Part shown: positions 1 to 8,550 of the stretch, piece after piece
Numbering within the stretch: position 1 is the first letter of the stretch
How the letters are laid out: each line of letters begins with the position of its first letter
DNA from: Algoriphagus marincola HL-49
Lineage (GTDB): Bacteria; Bacteroidota; Bacteroidia; Cytophagales; Cyclobacteriaceae
Direction: 5' to 3'
DNA length: 64,000 nt
Assembly: GCA_001314815.1 (NCBI GenBank)
Contig: LJXT01000005.1
Coordinates: 1 to 64,000 of the forward strand
Made by a program: the position numbers and the translations under genes
The notes under the pieces: generated by a model
What the model saw: only the letters and a program-made list of their open reading frames with translations
What the model was told of the DNA's origin: nothing
Database searches by the model: none

Positions 1-580
1 AAAAGCCCCCGTGGTTTTCGATCACAATATGGATGCCGTGGGGTTCGGCAAATTCACAGACCTTTCGGATGCCGTCGCTGACGAGCTTGGAAGCTTCGGC
101 CGCATCAGCTGGATTTTGGGACCAGGCGATATCAGAGTAGCCATTGACCCGGACGGTATGGCAACCTAGAAATTTGGCCGCCTCTATCCACTTTTTATGA
201 TTTTCTACCGCCTGCATCCGATCGGATTCTGATCGGGCGCCAAGCATTCCCTCCCGGTCCACCATGATGAGCACTTGGGTAATGTCTTCATTTTGGCAGC
301 GTGTGTTCATCTCTTTGAGATAATCCATGTCCTGAGCCTTATCCATAAAAAACTGGTTGACATACTCCACCGCGTGGATGCCATGCTTTTTGGTTTCCAA
401 AGGGAAATCTAAATGGTCCAGCTTTTTACCAAAAATCAGGCGGTTGACCGACCACTCGGCCAGGGAGATTTTGAAGGGAGGATCGGCGGGTTTCATAGCA
501 AAGGAAAATTGGGGTAAGCCCAAGCCGAGGGCTGCGGTGGCTAAGGTGGAGTTTTTGAGAAAATTTCTACGATTGGTCAT
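1..580 (-). CDS. Sugar phosphate isomerase/epimerase, Tat-exported, partial (runs off left edge)
   Basis: Not in the ORF track because its end lies outside the window. Read from ATG at 580 on the minus strand, the frame is open to base 1 (193 codons). The protein begins with a twin-arginine-type leader (NRRNFLKNSTLATAALG) and continues into a TIM-barrel pattern of the AP-endonuclease-2/xylose-isomerase-like superfamily: an early 'ISLAEWSVN' strand, 'GIHAVEYVN', 'TQVLIMVD', 'HTVRVNGY' and 'IHIVIENHGG', where the last Glu is the usual metal ligand. The family isomerises or epimerises sugars or sugar phosphates; the periplasmic leader suggests an exported member, common in Bacteroidota and Planctomycetes. 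The substrate cannot be told. The C-terminal part of the barrel is missing only because of the window edge. Confidence 0.85.
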   Translation of the reverse strand, partial: MTNRRNFLKNSTLATAALGLGLPQFSFAMKPADPPFKISLAEWSVNRLIFGKKLDHLDFPLETKKHGIHAVEYVNQFFMDKAQDMDYLKEMNTRCQNEDITQVLIMVDREGMLGARSESDRMQAVENHKKWIEAAKFLGCHTVRVNGYSDIAWSQNPADAAEASKLVSDGIRKVCEFAEPHGIHIVIENHGGF

Positions 581-615
581 GGAAGAATAGGTTTATGGGT
601 TATTGAGTGTTATCA

Positions 616-650
616 AAACCCTCCAAGGCTTTTTGATCCCCTAGTGGGTT
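616..650. repeat. Short imperfect palindrome related to the 6.3-kb tandem repeat
   Basis: The segment has 'aaccctccaaggctttt' followed by a partly complementary 'ctagtgggtt'. It resembles the aaccctccaaggg / cccttggagggtt arms of the tandem repeat at 6268-6578. It sits between the end of the Fic gene and the start of the isomerase gene. It could be a decayed REP-like unit or a weak hairpin; the match is partial. Confidence 0.35.
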
Positions 651-830
651 ACTGAGAAACCAAGTTAATGATTTTGAGTGATAGTTATCTTGGAAAATAA
701 AGAAGAGCGTAATGCTTATTTCCTACGTTGTTGATTTTCTACATTATTGAAAGGATTGCTTCTCTTCATTTCCTCGGATCCACAATGATGGCAAAGACCT
801 ATGTTTGTCTAGTTGTTTGGAAGCGCTTTG

Positions 831-1955
831 TTATTTGAATAGTTTGATATAATCATCAAACCAATATTGTTTGCCTCTTTTTGCTCCTGTGATTTCTGTA
901 AGAATTCCGAGCTGTTCAAGTTCATCTACTAACTTGTATGCAGATGGAAGAGAAAGTTTTGTGAGGTCGGCAACTTTCTGAACGGTGATTAGTGGCCGTA
1001 AATAAAGTTGATTAATAACAGCTCTTGCATTACTTGTTCTTGCGCCTAAAGCTTGGATTTTCATATCCACTTCTTTTTGAAGCTTCATTATGCTATCAAA
1101 GGTATTTATACTACCCCTAGCAGTTTCAATGATTCCTACCAGAAAGAATTTAAACCATTGTTTAATATCGTTTGAGGATCTTACTTTCATTAAGTTGTCA
1201 TAATACAACTGTCTATTTCTCTCAAAAAAGTCTGATAAGTATAATACTGGTTTTTTTAAAATACCTTTTTCTACTAAATAAAGTGTGATCAAAAGACGAC
1301 CAACGCGTCCATTTCCATCTAAAAATGGATGTATTGTTTCAAATTGATAATGTATGATTGCAATTCTTAATAAATGAGGTAGTTTGATTTCTGTGTTATG
1401 TGAAAATTTCTCTAAATCTCCCATTAACCGACTAACTTCTTGATGTGGAGGAGGGATAAATGTAGCATCTGCAATCGAGGCTCCTCCTATCCAGTTTTGA
1501 CTTGTTCTGAATTGTCCTGGTATTTTATGTTTTCCACGAACTCCTTGAAGGGTAACTTTATGTGCCATTTTGATAAGCCTAGAAGATAGAGGGAGTTCAT
1601 CCAATGACTTGATGGCTAAGTTTAGGGCTTTTATGTAATTCTGAACTTCTTCCCAATCGTCTCTTTGTTCCTCCCGAATTTCTTCTCTTTCTTGAAGTGC
1701 TTCTTCAATATTGGTTTTTGTGCCTTCAATTTTACTTGATTGGGTAGCTTCTTTCACCACATGCATTGAAATAAATAAATCAATGTTTGGAGTGTGTTCG
1801 GAGTACATATCAAGCCGACCAAGTTGTCTGTCTGCCTGGCTTAATAGTTCTATAATTTCCATATCATCAAGTATCCAATCCCGATTAATCTCCTCAGGAA
1901 TAAAGCTTCTAAAGGTTCCTTGATTGATATAGTAGCCTGATTTAAAGTTTTTCAT
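831..1955 (-). CDS. Fic family protein (AMP-transferase) with C-terminal winged helix
   Basis: 374 aa. Fic enzymes transfer AMP (or another phosphate-containing group) from a nucleotide to a hydroxyl of a target protein. The complete catalytic motif is visible at about residues 209-220 (HPFLDGNGRVGR), with the catalytic His and the Arg for nucleotide phosphates. An N-terminal Fic_N-type region holds SSKIEGT at about 73-79, matching the (S/T)xxxE(G/N) inhibitory helix, so this is a class II, self-inhibited Fic protein by family rules. The last 70 residues look like a winged helix-turn-helix ('ITVQKVADLTKLSLPSAYK'), frequent in stand-alone bacterial Fic proteins. No antitoxin-like small gene is adjacent, which fits self-inhibition. 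The gene is flanked by non-coding DNA on both sides and is probably monocistronic. The target protein is unknown. Confidence 0.92.
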   Translation of the reverse strand: MKNFKSGYYINQGTFRSFIPEEINRDWILDDMEIIELLSQADRQLGRLDMYSEHTPNIDLFISMHVVKEATQSSKIEGTKTNIEEALQEREEIREEQRDDWEEVQNYIKALNLAIKSLDELPLSSRLIKMAHKVTLQGVRGKHKIPGQFRTSQNWIGGASIADATFIPPPHQEVSRLMGDLEKFSHNTEIKLPHLLRIAIIHYQFETIHPFLDGNGRVGRLLITLYLVEKGILKKPVLYLSDFFERNRQLYYDNLMKVRSSNDIKQWFKFFLVGIIETARGSINTFDSIMKLQKEVDMKIQALGARTSNARAVINQLYLRPLITVQKVADLTKLSLPSAYKLVDELEQLGILTEITGAKRGKQYWFDDYIKLFK

Positions 1956-2191
1956 GCTTTCCTAATTAAGCGTCTTTCTAATTTAAGAAAAATCATGAAA
2001 ACTTAAATAAGAAGATCATATAATAAATTTTAATCTAAAATTCTTTAATAAAGTGGTTTGTTTTTAACTAAAAGGCAGACTCCGGGCAATCTAAGAAAAA
2101 GAATAGCTTTTTGGTTTTGGTTCTGGCAATACCGATGACGGATTAGAAAATTTCGAGATCTAGGCAAATAGCTTCCATTGGTTGTATCGGT

Positions 2192-2280
2192 CATGCCTAC
2201 GGCATTTATGGAAATCCATAGACTTCATGTTCCAGCCATTGAAATGGCTGGCTAATCAATGATTCATGCCTACGGCATTT
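2192..2280. repeat. REP-like cluster of short palindromes
   Basis: Lies in the 490-bp gene-free stretch 1956-2445. The string catgcctacggcattt occurs twice (2192-2207 and 2265-2280). Between them is a 9-bp perfect inverted repeat CCAGCCATT/AATGGCTGG (2232-2251), and next to the first copy a short ATGG/CCAT hairpin. This looks like a Bacteroidota REP/BIME-type element similar in style to the RAYT-associated units at 24.7-26.1 kb, but it is a different sequence family. The rest of the gene-free stretch shows no credible gene. Confidence 0.6.
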
Positions 2281-2445
2281 CGACTAACAGAATTTCTCGA
2301 AAATAATTATCATTTCGTTTTGTGCATCTTGCTTCAATTTACTGACTCAAACATAGGATGACGCAACTGCAGACTGCCACAGCCAACTTTCAACTTTCTC
2401 ACTTTAGCTTTCTGCCTTTCCCGCCTACTGCCACTGCCTACTTTT

Positions 2446-3960
2446 TCACACTTCCCACCCCGCTCGATACTCCCGAGTCAGTAATTGATTCGCCGCTTCA
2501 TCATTGGTGATCTTCACCAGATTGGCATCGAAATCTACTTTTTTACCGGCACGTAAGGCGATCGCTCCTAGATTGATCGTATCAGTGATGCATTGAGCGC
2601 GGGTAAAACTACCGGGAGTTTGTCGCTTTTCCAGCATGGCATCAACCCAAGAGTCAGTTTTGCGATCCACTTCACGGGAATTGATCCGCTCGGAATCCCG
2701 ACCTGCCATCTTCGTACTTTCGGGCAGAAGCACTGGATTTTCCCCACGGAAACCGCCCAGAATTTTTCCTTTGGTACCTACGATCATCAAACCTTCCTCC
2801 GGCGTGTCCTTTCCATCCATTTCCAGTTCTTCAGGAGCAAAAGGCTTCATTCCGCCATCATACCAAAACAGGTCAAAAGCAGGAAGGGAGGCTTGGGCTG
2901 GGAAATTCCATTTGATGGTGCAACTCGCGGGGAACGCCACGTCATTTTTCACCCACTGATAAACCTGATTGACTTCCTCTCGGGTAGTCGTGCCAAAAGC
3001 CCGAGCTGAAACAGGACTTCGATCGATGCCCAAAGTTTCAAAAAGCGGAAACAAGCTGTAATGCCCCATGTCAGCAACCGATCCACCCCCGAATTCATAC
3101 CAGCCCCGAAAGACATTATGCGTGTAGTTTTTGTGGTAGGGCATATCAGCCACCGGTCCCAGCCAAAGGTCCCAATTCAATCCTTCAGGAACAGGTTGGC
3201 TTTCCGCAGGCCGCTTGGTCCACTGCTGCCAAACGGGCCGATAGGACCAGTTATGGATTTCCTGCAGTTCGCCGATCAGTCCGGCATCCATCCAGGCTTT
3301 GATCTGTCGGTATTCGGGTCGGTCGGACCAAGCGAGCAGGTGCGTAACCAATCCCGAGTCTTTTGCTTTTTGGATGACTTTTCTTCCTTCCAAAAGCCGA
3401 TTGGCGATCGGTTTGTGTGTCACCACGTGCATATTTTGATCCATGGCTGCCAAGGCAATCGGTGCATGGGTATGGTCAGGGGTCATGATTTTGACGGCAT
3501 CGATGCCTTTTTCCTTTGCAAAAAGTTCCCGGTAGTCCTCATAGCTTGCGCAGCCTTTGTATTTCCCGGAGGCTTGGTTTTGGGCGTAGTATTTTTCCAC
3601 ATATTCCTTTCCAATATCCCGCCCACCCGGGATTCCGGGCTTTCCTTCCCACCAGGTATCGTCTCCGATGGTTCTTCGGATATCATTTCGGATTCCGTAA
3701 GGAGACCAATCGATGTAATCCGTGGAGAATTTATTCACATCACATACAGCAACCACCCGCACTTTGGGATTTTGCAAAAGGCTTCCCATTTCCCGTAGTC
3801 CCTGCGTTCCACAGCCGATATTGGCTACAGTCAGCTGGTCCGAGGGAGGGATTTTGCCCAGTCCGGCGATTACTGAAGAAGGAACGATGGTAAATGAAGC
3901 AGCAAAAGTGGCTGCCGAAGCCAGAAAATCCCGGCGGTTGAGGTTATCAGGTAAAGGCAT
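2446..3960 (-). CDS. Gfo/Idh/MocA family oxidoreductase, Tat-exported
   Basis: The ORF track gives 554 aa, but the start at 3960 (MPLPDNLNRRDFLASA) is preferred. It places a twin-arginine leader at the N-terminus, while the 50 extra residues are unlike any leader and run through a hairpin element (4015-4116). The resulting protein is 504 aa. A nucleotide-binding Rossmann motif follows ('VANIGCGTQG'), then the family pattern 'MTPDHTHAPIALAAM' and 'HVVTHKPIAN', where HKP takes the place of the usual EKP. Family members are NAD(P)-dependent sugar oxidoreductases or glycosidases with bound NAD. With the Tat leader the protein probably acts in the periplasm on sugars from glycan breakdown. The exact substrate is unknown. 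Confidence 0.9.
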   Translation of the reverse strand: MPLPDNLNRRDFLASAATFAASFTIVPSSVIAGLGKIPPSDQLTVANIGCGTQGLREMGSLLQNPKVRVVAVCDVNKFSTDYIDWSPYGIRNDIRRTIGDDTWWEGKPGIPGGRDIGKEYVEKYYAQNQASGKYKGCASYEDYRELFAKEKGIDAVKIMTPDHTHAPIALAAMDQNMHVVTHKPIANRLLEGRKVIQKAKDSGLVTHLLAWSDRPEYRQIKAWMDAGLIGELQEIHNWSYRPVWQQWTKRPAESQPVPEGLNWDLWLGPVADMPYHKNYTHNVFRGWYEFGGGSVADMGHYSLFPLFETLGIDRSPVSARAFGTTTREEVNQVYQWVKNDVAFPASCTIKWNFPAQASLPAFDLFWYDGGMKPFAPEELEMDGKDTPEEGLMIVGTKGKILGGFRGENPVLLPESTKMAGRDSERINSREVDRKTDSWVDAMLEKRQTPGSFTRAQCITDTINLGAIALRAGKKVDFDANLVKITNDEAANQLLTREYRAGWEV

Positions 3961-4014
3961 GATTAAGGTTTTTTGGGTTAAACCTGAAATATGCATTAGA
4001 AAATCTACTACAAC

Positions 4015-4116
4015 CTCAAAATGCTTTAAAATCAGTCGTCTTACTTCACTTTTCGATCTCAGCGTAGCGGTGCTATGCCTCAATCTCCAAAGTGACTGAT
4101 TTTCTTGCATTTTGAG
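4015..4116. repeat. 102-bp hairpin/MITE-like inverted repeat
   Basis: Two 23-bp arms face each other: CTCAAAATGCTTTAAAATCAG.. at 4015-4037 and its near-perfect reverse complement at 4094-4116, with only a 3-bp core difference (TTT versus AAG). The 56-bp interior has a smaller TAGC/GCTA hairpin. It lies in the divergent 415-bp region between the Gfo/Idh gene and the beta-propeller gene, which otherwise shows no gene. Size and symmetry fit a small non-autonomous element or REP-like sequence. No flanking target duplication was established. Confidence 0.6.
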
Positions 4117-4375
4117 TTTTCGCTACGAATTCTAATTCATAATCCAGGTTGGAAATGGAATTTAGGGAATTAAGCCAAAAAAGTGGATTTTGCTATCCAG
4201 TTTGTCTAAAAGGATTCTGACACTATTTTTTAGTATAACTGGATAAAATTTTTACTAAGGCTTTATTTTTTCTATTTCTGCTTCTTGCTATTGAAAGAAA
4301 TACTTGCTTATTTAACCGAACAGTTAAGTTATATGTCGCTATAACCCTTTTTCTTTCTTGACTAAAACTATTTAA

Positions 4376-5482
4376 ATGCGAAGATTTGCTATTCTACTTC
4401 TCTGTCTCATCGGATGTACTGAACCTACTCAAGAAGTAGTGGAACTCGGTGATAAAAAAATCGAAGATAAAATCTTGCTATCTACAATAGCTGAAGATAT
4501 TGAATATGTCATTCTAGACAATCAATCGGACCTGATCTATGGTGCGGATAAAATCATCTTTGAAAATAACCGATTCTTTGTTTTGGATAATTCCTACACC
4601 GAGACTTTGGCAGTATTTTCTGATACGGGGGAGCCTCTTTTTGCTTTGGAGATTGGTTTGGGTGGACCAGATGAGTTCGTAGAAATCACTGATTTTGATT
4701 ATTTCCCTGAGACGAAGGAGCTTTTTGTCTTCTCAGGATCTCAAAGAAAGATTTTTGTATATGATGAAAATGGTGAACCGCTTCGAGATTATCGAATTCC
4801 CCGATCATTGATTGTTCACGCTATAGGCTACTTGGGGCAAGATAAATTTGCCTTTTTTAGAGATATGGTGGAGGAGTCCAAGATGGATTTACCAAGCCAA
4901 CTCTTCACTTATGATTTTGAAACAGACGAAGTCATTGATCAAGCCATTCCGCTTTCAAAAAATGAATTGATTTTAGCACAGGATTACGCCCTAGTTCGAT
5001 CAGGAACTGAATTATTTGCCTCCAAAGTCTATGGGAACAGCATTTATTCTTTGGAAAGTGATGGTTCTATCAAAAAAGAGCTGAGTCTTTCGGACTTTAC
5101 CAATCTCAATGAGCGAGTTGATATCCTGGATGATGAAAGCTACAGAAGAGTAATGACCGAGGAAAGAGGGATTCTTTACTTAGGAGGTTGGATCGGAAGT
5201 GGGAGATCTCACATATTTTTCCTCAAAAAAGACCGAAAGGTAGCTATTCGTTGGAAAAGTGAATCTAGTGATGTATTGACAAAGAGCATTCTCAACGATT
5301 TAAGCCTACCCATTTTTTCCGCATACAAATACCTAAATGAAGAATATTTAATTGCCGTCTTGGACGAAGAAGCAATCGCTCTCTTGCAGGGAAACCCCAA
5401 GGGGCAAGAGTTTTTAAGAGAACTGAAACCAACCGGTGAGTTCTTGAGTCCTATTCTCGCCAAAATTAAATTGAAAGACTAA
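4376..5482 (+). CDS. 6-bladed beta-propeller lipoprotein
   Basis: 368 aa. A lipoprotein signal ends in a lipobox (LLCLIGC, Cys14). The body repeats a pattern of strands such as 'FFVLDNSYTETLAVFSDTG', 'LFVFSGSQRKIFVYDENG' and 'LFTYDFETDEVID', typical of the 6-bladed beta-propeller (DUF5128/DUF4221-like, NHL-related) proteins of Bacteroidota. These are surface or periplasmic proteins of unclear role, often beside small secreted peptides or outer-membrane proteins. Its TAA stop overlaps by one base the ATG of the next gene (FGE-like), so the two are almost certainly one operon. The function is not known; the fold assignment is fairly safe. Confidence 0.8.
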   Translation: MRRFAILLLCLIGCTEPTQEVVELGDKKIEDKILLSTIAEDIEYVILDNQSDLIYGADKIIFENNRFFVLDNSYTETLAVFSDTGEPLFALEIGLGGPDEFVEITDFDYFPETKELFVFSGSQRKIFVYDENGEPLRDYRIPRSLIVHAIGYLGQDKFAFFRDMVEESKMDLPSQLFTYDFETDEVIDQAIPLSKNELILAQDYALVRSGTELFASKVYGNSIYSLESDGSIKKELSLSDFTNLNERVDILDDESYRRVMTEERGILYLGGWIGSGRSHIFFLKKDRKVAIRWKSESSDVLTKSILNDLSLPIFSAYKYLNEEYLIAVLDEEAIALLQGNPKGQEFLRELKPTGEFLSPILAKIKLKD

Positions 5483-6192
5483 TGAAAACGCTATTTCTAC
5501 TACTTCTTCTTTTTACATTTTCTCAGCAGAATCCTGAAAAAATGGTCTTGGTATCTAACCCAGACTTAGGCTATGATTTTTGGATCGATACCCATGAAGT
5601 GACCATGGCTGAATTCGAGCGATTTCAATTGGCAACCGGTTATCAGACCACCTGCGAAAGACGAGGCACCGGACCAAAAGCTACCGGGACCAGTCCTTCC
5701 GAGCTCTTCGAGGGCTTGAATTGGCGTCATGACCAAGATGGAAAGTTAATAGCCAAAAAATGGTATGATAAGCTCCCCGTTACCAGAGTTTCTTTAAACG
5801 ACATAAAGGCTTATGCCAAGTGGGCAGGAAAAAGATTGCCAACTGTTCGAGAATGGAAAATAGCCGCTGCAGGAGGGGTATGGCCTCCTATCTACAAATA
5901 CTCAGGATCCAATAAGGCAAACCGCGTGGGTTGGTTCGATAGTAATTCAAAAATGGAAATCCAACCCATAGGCACCTTGGAGCCCAATCAACTTGGGATC
6001 TATGATATGTCAGGGAATGTGGAGGAATTTGCATTATTAGAAAAGAACGGAGAGGTTTACAATAGAATAGGAGGTCGGTTCTTCAGTGATAAAGATCATA
6101 TGGCGATTGAGGACGACTACAGTTTTGATATCAAGGACCCTGAGTATTGCAGTGCTTTTTTTGGCTTCCGCTTGGTGAAGGATGTTGATTAA
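5482..6192 (+). CDS. SUMF1/formylglycine-generating-enzyme-like protein, exported, catalytic Cys pair absent
   Basis: 236 aa with a signal peptide (MKTLFLLLLLFTFSQQ). The FGE-sulfatase fold is shown by 'DTHEVTMAEFERFQ', 'LPVTRVSLNDIKAYAKWAGK', 'RLPTVREWKIAAAGG', 'YDMSGNVEEF' and a final 'FFGFRLVKD'. In true formylglycine-generating enzymes the segment after the GG(S/R)W-like motif carries two copper-binding cysteines. Here the equivalent 'IGGRFFSDKDHMA' has none, and only one Cys lies near the end ('YCSAFFGFR'). It is therefore unlikely to activate the two Cys-type sulfatases in this window and may be a binding or structural member. It is translationally coupled to the upstream beta-propeller lipoprotein (1-nt overlap), which suggests a joint role in the envelope. 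Confidence 0.8.
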   Translation: MKTLFLLLLLFTFSQQNPEKMVLVSNPDLGYDFWIDTHEVTMAEFERFQLATGYQTTCERRGTGPKATGTSPSELFEGLNWRHDQDGKLIAKKWYDKLPVTRVSLNDIKAYAKWAGKRLPTVREWKIAAAGGVWPPIYKYSGSNKANRVGWFDSNSKMEIQPIGTLEPNQLGIYDMSGNVEEFALLEKNGEVYNRIGGRFFSDKDHMAIEDDYSFDIKDPEYCSAFFGFRLVKDVD

Positions 6193-6267
6193 TTCTTAAA
6201 ATTTATCCTCCTACTTCTCATAAGATTGCTAAACGATTTGAGCTTACCCATTTTTTCCTTTTGTTGT

Positions 6268-6578
6268 CCTGCTTCTCCAGAAGCCGGACTTTCATAGGTC
6301 TTCCCAACCCTCCAAGGGTTTTTCATCGGTCAGAAGAAAATTCAAATGGATTTCATGTAATTAAGATAGATTGATCCCTTGGAGGGTTTCTTTCTTTAAT
6401 TCGCTTTCCTGCTTCTCCAGAAGTCGGACTTTCATAGGTCCACATAACCCTCCAAGGGTTTTTCTCGGTCAGAAGAAAATTCAAATGGATTTTATATAAA
6501 TAAGATAACGGATCCCTTGGAGGGTTTCTTCTTTTAATTCCTTGTCCTACTTCTCCAGAAGCCGGACTGCTTAGTCCG
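6268..6578. repeat. Tandem repeat, about 140-bp unit, 2 full copies plus part
   Basis: Units begin with cctgcttctccagaag at 6268, 6408 and (variant) 6546, giving periods of 140 and 138 bp. Each full unit carries a GCTTCT/AGAAGC hairpin, a near-palindrome aaccctccaagggttt and, near its end, cttggagggttt, which can pair with the former. The third, partial copy ends in CGGACT/AGTCCG. The stretch 6193-6776 has no other visible feature apart from this repeat and an AT-rich leader in front of the next gene. The ORF at 6353-6628 in the track is read through the repeat and is not believed. Confidence 0.8.
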
Positions 6579-6776
6579 TGGAAAGGAAATCTTGCTTTTG
6601 TACAAACGGGATAAGCAGCATGAAACAAGCAGGAGGAAAATTACTTTTTATATAAAACTATTTTATCATTTTAATAATTAAAAAATATTAAACCTTTAGT
6701 ATAATCTTTCAGTTTGACTTTTTATTAGAAAAAATTCTTAAGTATAAATCTTCTTCAAAATTAAATTCTAGAAATT

Positions 6777-7775
6777 ATGAAAACATCAGAAAACATCAGA
6801 AAACATCAGAAAACATCATTTTCCCTTATCAGCTTAAGGAATCTATTTAGTTTGATTATGGCGGTGTGGTTTTTAGGATCTTGTCAGGAGCTCGAAGAGG
6901 AGCCCATGCAGCTGGAAGACTCAGTAGAGGAAAAGTTTAACCGTGATATGTTTTTAGCCAGCATACATAAGGCATCGCTAGAATATGCGGAAGGAATACG
7001 CAATCCCAAGAAGAATATAAATTTCAGGACTGTGTACGACTCAGATGTGGTGATTCATGATTATATAGAAAGTGTTGCTTCTAGCATGAATACCCCTGAT
7101 AATTATTTTAAAATAATTCCTGAGGAAACTTGGGATGATCCCTACCAAGGACATGTATTTACTCAAGAGGCTGATTTAAATAAAAATACCCTGAGCCCGA
7201 GAGTTCGGATGCATGTCGATCAATTCGAGAGTGTAGTGGATCAGATCGCAAACCGCTACGAAAGTGGACTAATCAATGAGGATCAAGTGAAGAGTCAGCT
7301 TAAATCTTTGCTACGGGCAATGGGGAATACAGTGAGCTTGGATTTTTCGATTCCCAGTCAGGAGCGAGGAGATATAGCGGATATTTTTTACACCTTGGAC
7401 GGAGCAACAGACGATATAGCTCTATTGCTACAAGATCCTGCTATATCCAATGCTTCTTTTTTCAAAAGGTTTGTTAGGGCTATTGCAAGAACATTATTAG
7501 TGGCCGCAGTTTCAGCGATTATTGTTTATACCGGGGGATTTGCGGCTAGTATTATTAAATATAAAGCCGGTGTAGCTGTCGCTCATAAGGCTGGGTTAAA
7601 GGCCTCTGGTATTCTAGCCTTGACCAAAAAGACATCTATTGGTGCATCTGGAAAACTCTATTCAGGATTATATTATGGACTAGGTAAAGGAACCATAGAA
7701 GCGGTGCAAAAATGGGATAAGCCCTGGGAAGGAATAAAAAAGGAAGCAAAATATGCAGTTAAAGCGATATGGTGA
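6777..7775 (+). CDS. Hypothetical lipoprotein with 10-bp tandem repeat at its start
   Basis: 332 aa, family not recognised. The ORF begins with a run made by a 10-bp repeat (KTSENIRKHQKTS), then a hydrophobic segment and lipobox 'VWFLGSC' at about residue 35. A start at Met29 (6861) would leave a very short n-region, so the ATG at 6777 is kept. The body is acidic and mostly helical, with a hydrophobic Gly/Ala-rich segment at about 234-262 ('LLVAAVSAIIVYTGGFAASI') and a basic C-terminus. That could be a second membrane segment or a toxin-like hydrophobic helix, but nothing shows which. Its stop is followed within two bases by the start of a beta-barrel gene, so both are probably one operon. 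Confidence 0.7.
   Translation: MKTSENIRKHQKTSFSLISLRNLFSLIMAVWFLGSCQELEEEPMQLEDSVEEKFNRDMFLASIHKASLEYAEGIRNPKKNINFRTVYDSDVVIHDYIESVASSMNTPDNYFKIIPEETWDDPYQGHVFTQEADLNKNTLSPRVRMHVDQFESVVDQIANRYESGLINEDQVKSQLKSLLRAMGNTVSLDFSIPSQERGDIADIFYTLDGATDDIALLLQDPAISNASFFKRFVRAIARTLLVAAVSAIIVYTGGFAASIIKYKAGVAVAHKAGLKASGILALTKKTSIGASGKLYSGLYYGLGKGTIEAVQKWDKPWEGIKKEAKYAVKAIW
6779..6818 (+). repeat. Four perfect copies of a 10-bp repeat inside the start of a coding region
   Basis: gaaaacatca occurs four times head to tail directly after the ATG of the 6777 gene. Because 10 is not a multiple of 3, gain or loss of one unit would shift the frame, the classic layout of a phase-variable gene. Whether copy number actually varies cannot be seen here. 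Confidence 0.85.
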
Positions 7776-7776
7776 T

Positions 7777-8526
7777 ATGAGAACCGGATTTGTAATTATC
7801 ACAATAGTCTTGATGACCCAAGTTTCAATGGCACAGACTATTTTCTCGGCGCCGCCCTTAGACAGAAATGAAGATTTTGATCGGGGATTTGCACTTTCTC
7901 TTGTAATACCTTCATACATGACCTCGCCTCATAGTAATATGAGTCGGTTACTCGTTCAAAATGGTTATCCTCCCATCCCAAGAGGCAGTCTAAGTTTTGG
8001 TTTGGGCTTGGCCTACCGATTCAAAAAATGGGAACCTGGATTTGATGTAACTCTTGGAAACCAAGTAGTAACCAACTATGACCAAGGGTCTGAAATTCTT
8101 AGAAGGCCTTTGAATTCAACAATTTTTGTCAAATACCATTTAATTAGAAAAGGATATTTCACTTTCTTTCCTATTGTGGGATTATCCATATCTGATACGA
8201 ATTTGATCGCATCTAAGCAGTCTTCGGTAGATGATGTCAATCAACTACTGCAAGATCCTGGTACATCAGTTAATATGCAGCATTTATCTGCAGGTCTTTT
8301 GACAGGGGTCGGGGTGGCCAACTCTCAGTTTTGGGAAGAATTTCCAGGAGTAATAAGGTTGAAGTTCACCTATAGAGTTCCTTTTGGTGAGGGTTATGCC
8401 TGGGAGTCTCTGTTTGCAAATATTGAATCTACCAGCCCATTAGACAATTTTCCTTATTTCTCTATACAACTAGAAATAGGGGGAATGATGAACTGGAATA
8501 AAAACAATCCACCTTCCATGGATTGA
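7777..8526 (+). CDS. Outer-membrane beta-barrel-like protein, paralog 1
   Basis: 249 aa from ATG 7777 (the ORF track starts at 7753). The later start gives a clean signal peptide (MRTGFVIITIVLMTQVSMAQ), lies just after the stop of the upstream gene, and makes the protein exactly as long as its neighbour paralog. Alternating hydrophobic strands, Gly-rich turns and an aromatic C-terminal strand ('YFSIQLEIGGMMNW') fit a small outer-membrane barrel. It is highly similar to the protein at 8683-9432 along its whole length (shared 'IPSYMTSPHSNMS'-like and 'SKQSSV' segments), so the two arose by tandem duplication. It is probably co-transcribed with the 6777 lipoprotein. The function is unknown. Confidence 0.8.
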   Translation: MRTGFVIITIVLMTQVSMAQTIFSAPPLDRNEDFDRGFALSLVIPSYMTSPHSNMSRLLVQNGYPPIPRGSLSFGLGLAYRFKKWEPGFDVTLGNQVVTNYDQGSEILRRPLNSTIFVKYHLIRKGYFTFFPIVGLSISDTNLIASKQSSVDDVNQLLQDPGTSVNMQHLSAGLLTGVGVANSQFWEEFPGVIRLKFTYRVPFGEGYAWESLFANIESTSPLDNFPYFSIQLEIGGMMNWNKNNPPSMD

Positions 8527-8550
8527 TAAATTTTAGATTGAAGTTCTATT

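Noticed and set aside
831-1955. Fic toxin-antitoxin pair
   Set aside because: No small antitoxin gene next to it; the inhibitory motif is inside the protein itself.
3961-4110. N-terminal extension of the Gfo/Idh/MocA ORF
   Set aside because: It runs across a 102-bp inverted repeat, and the Tat leader begins only at Met 3960.
6353-6628. 91-aa minus-strand ORF
   Set aside because: Translated tandem repeat DNA with repeated peptide, no leader, no start context.
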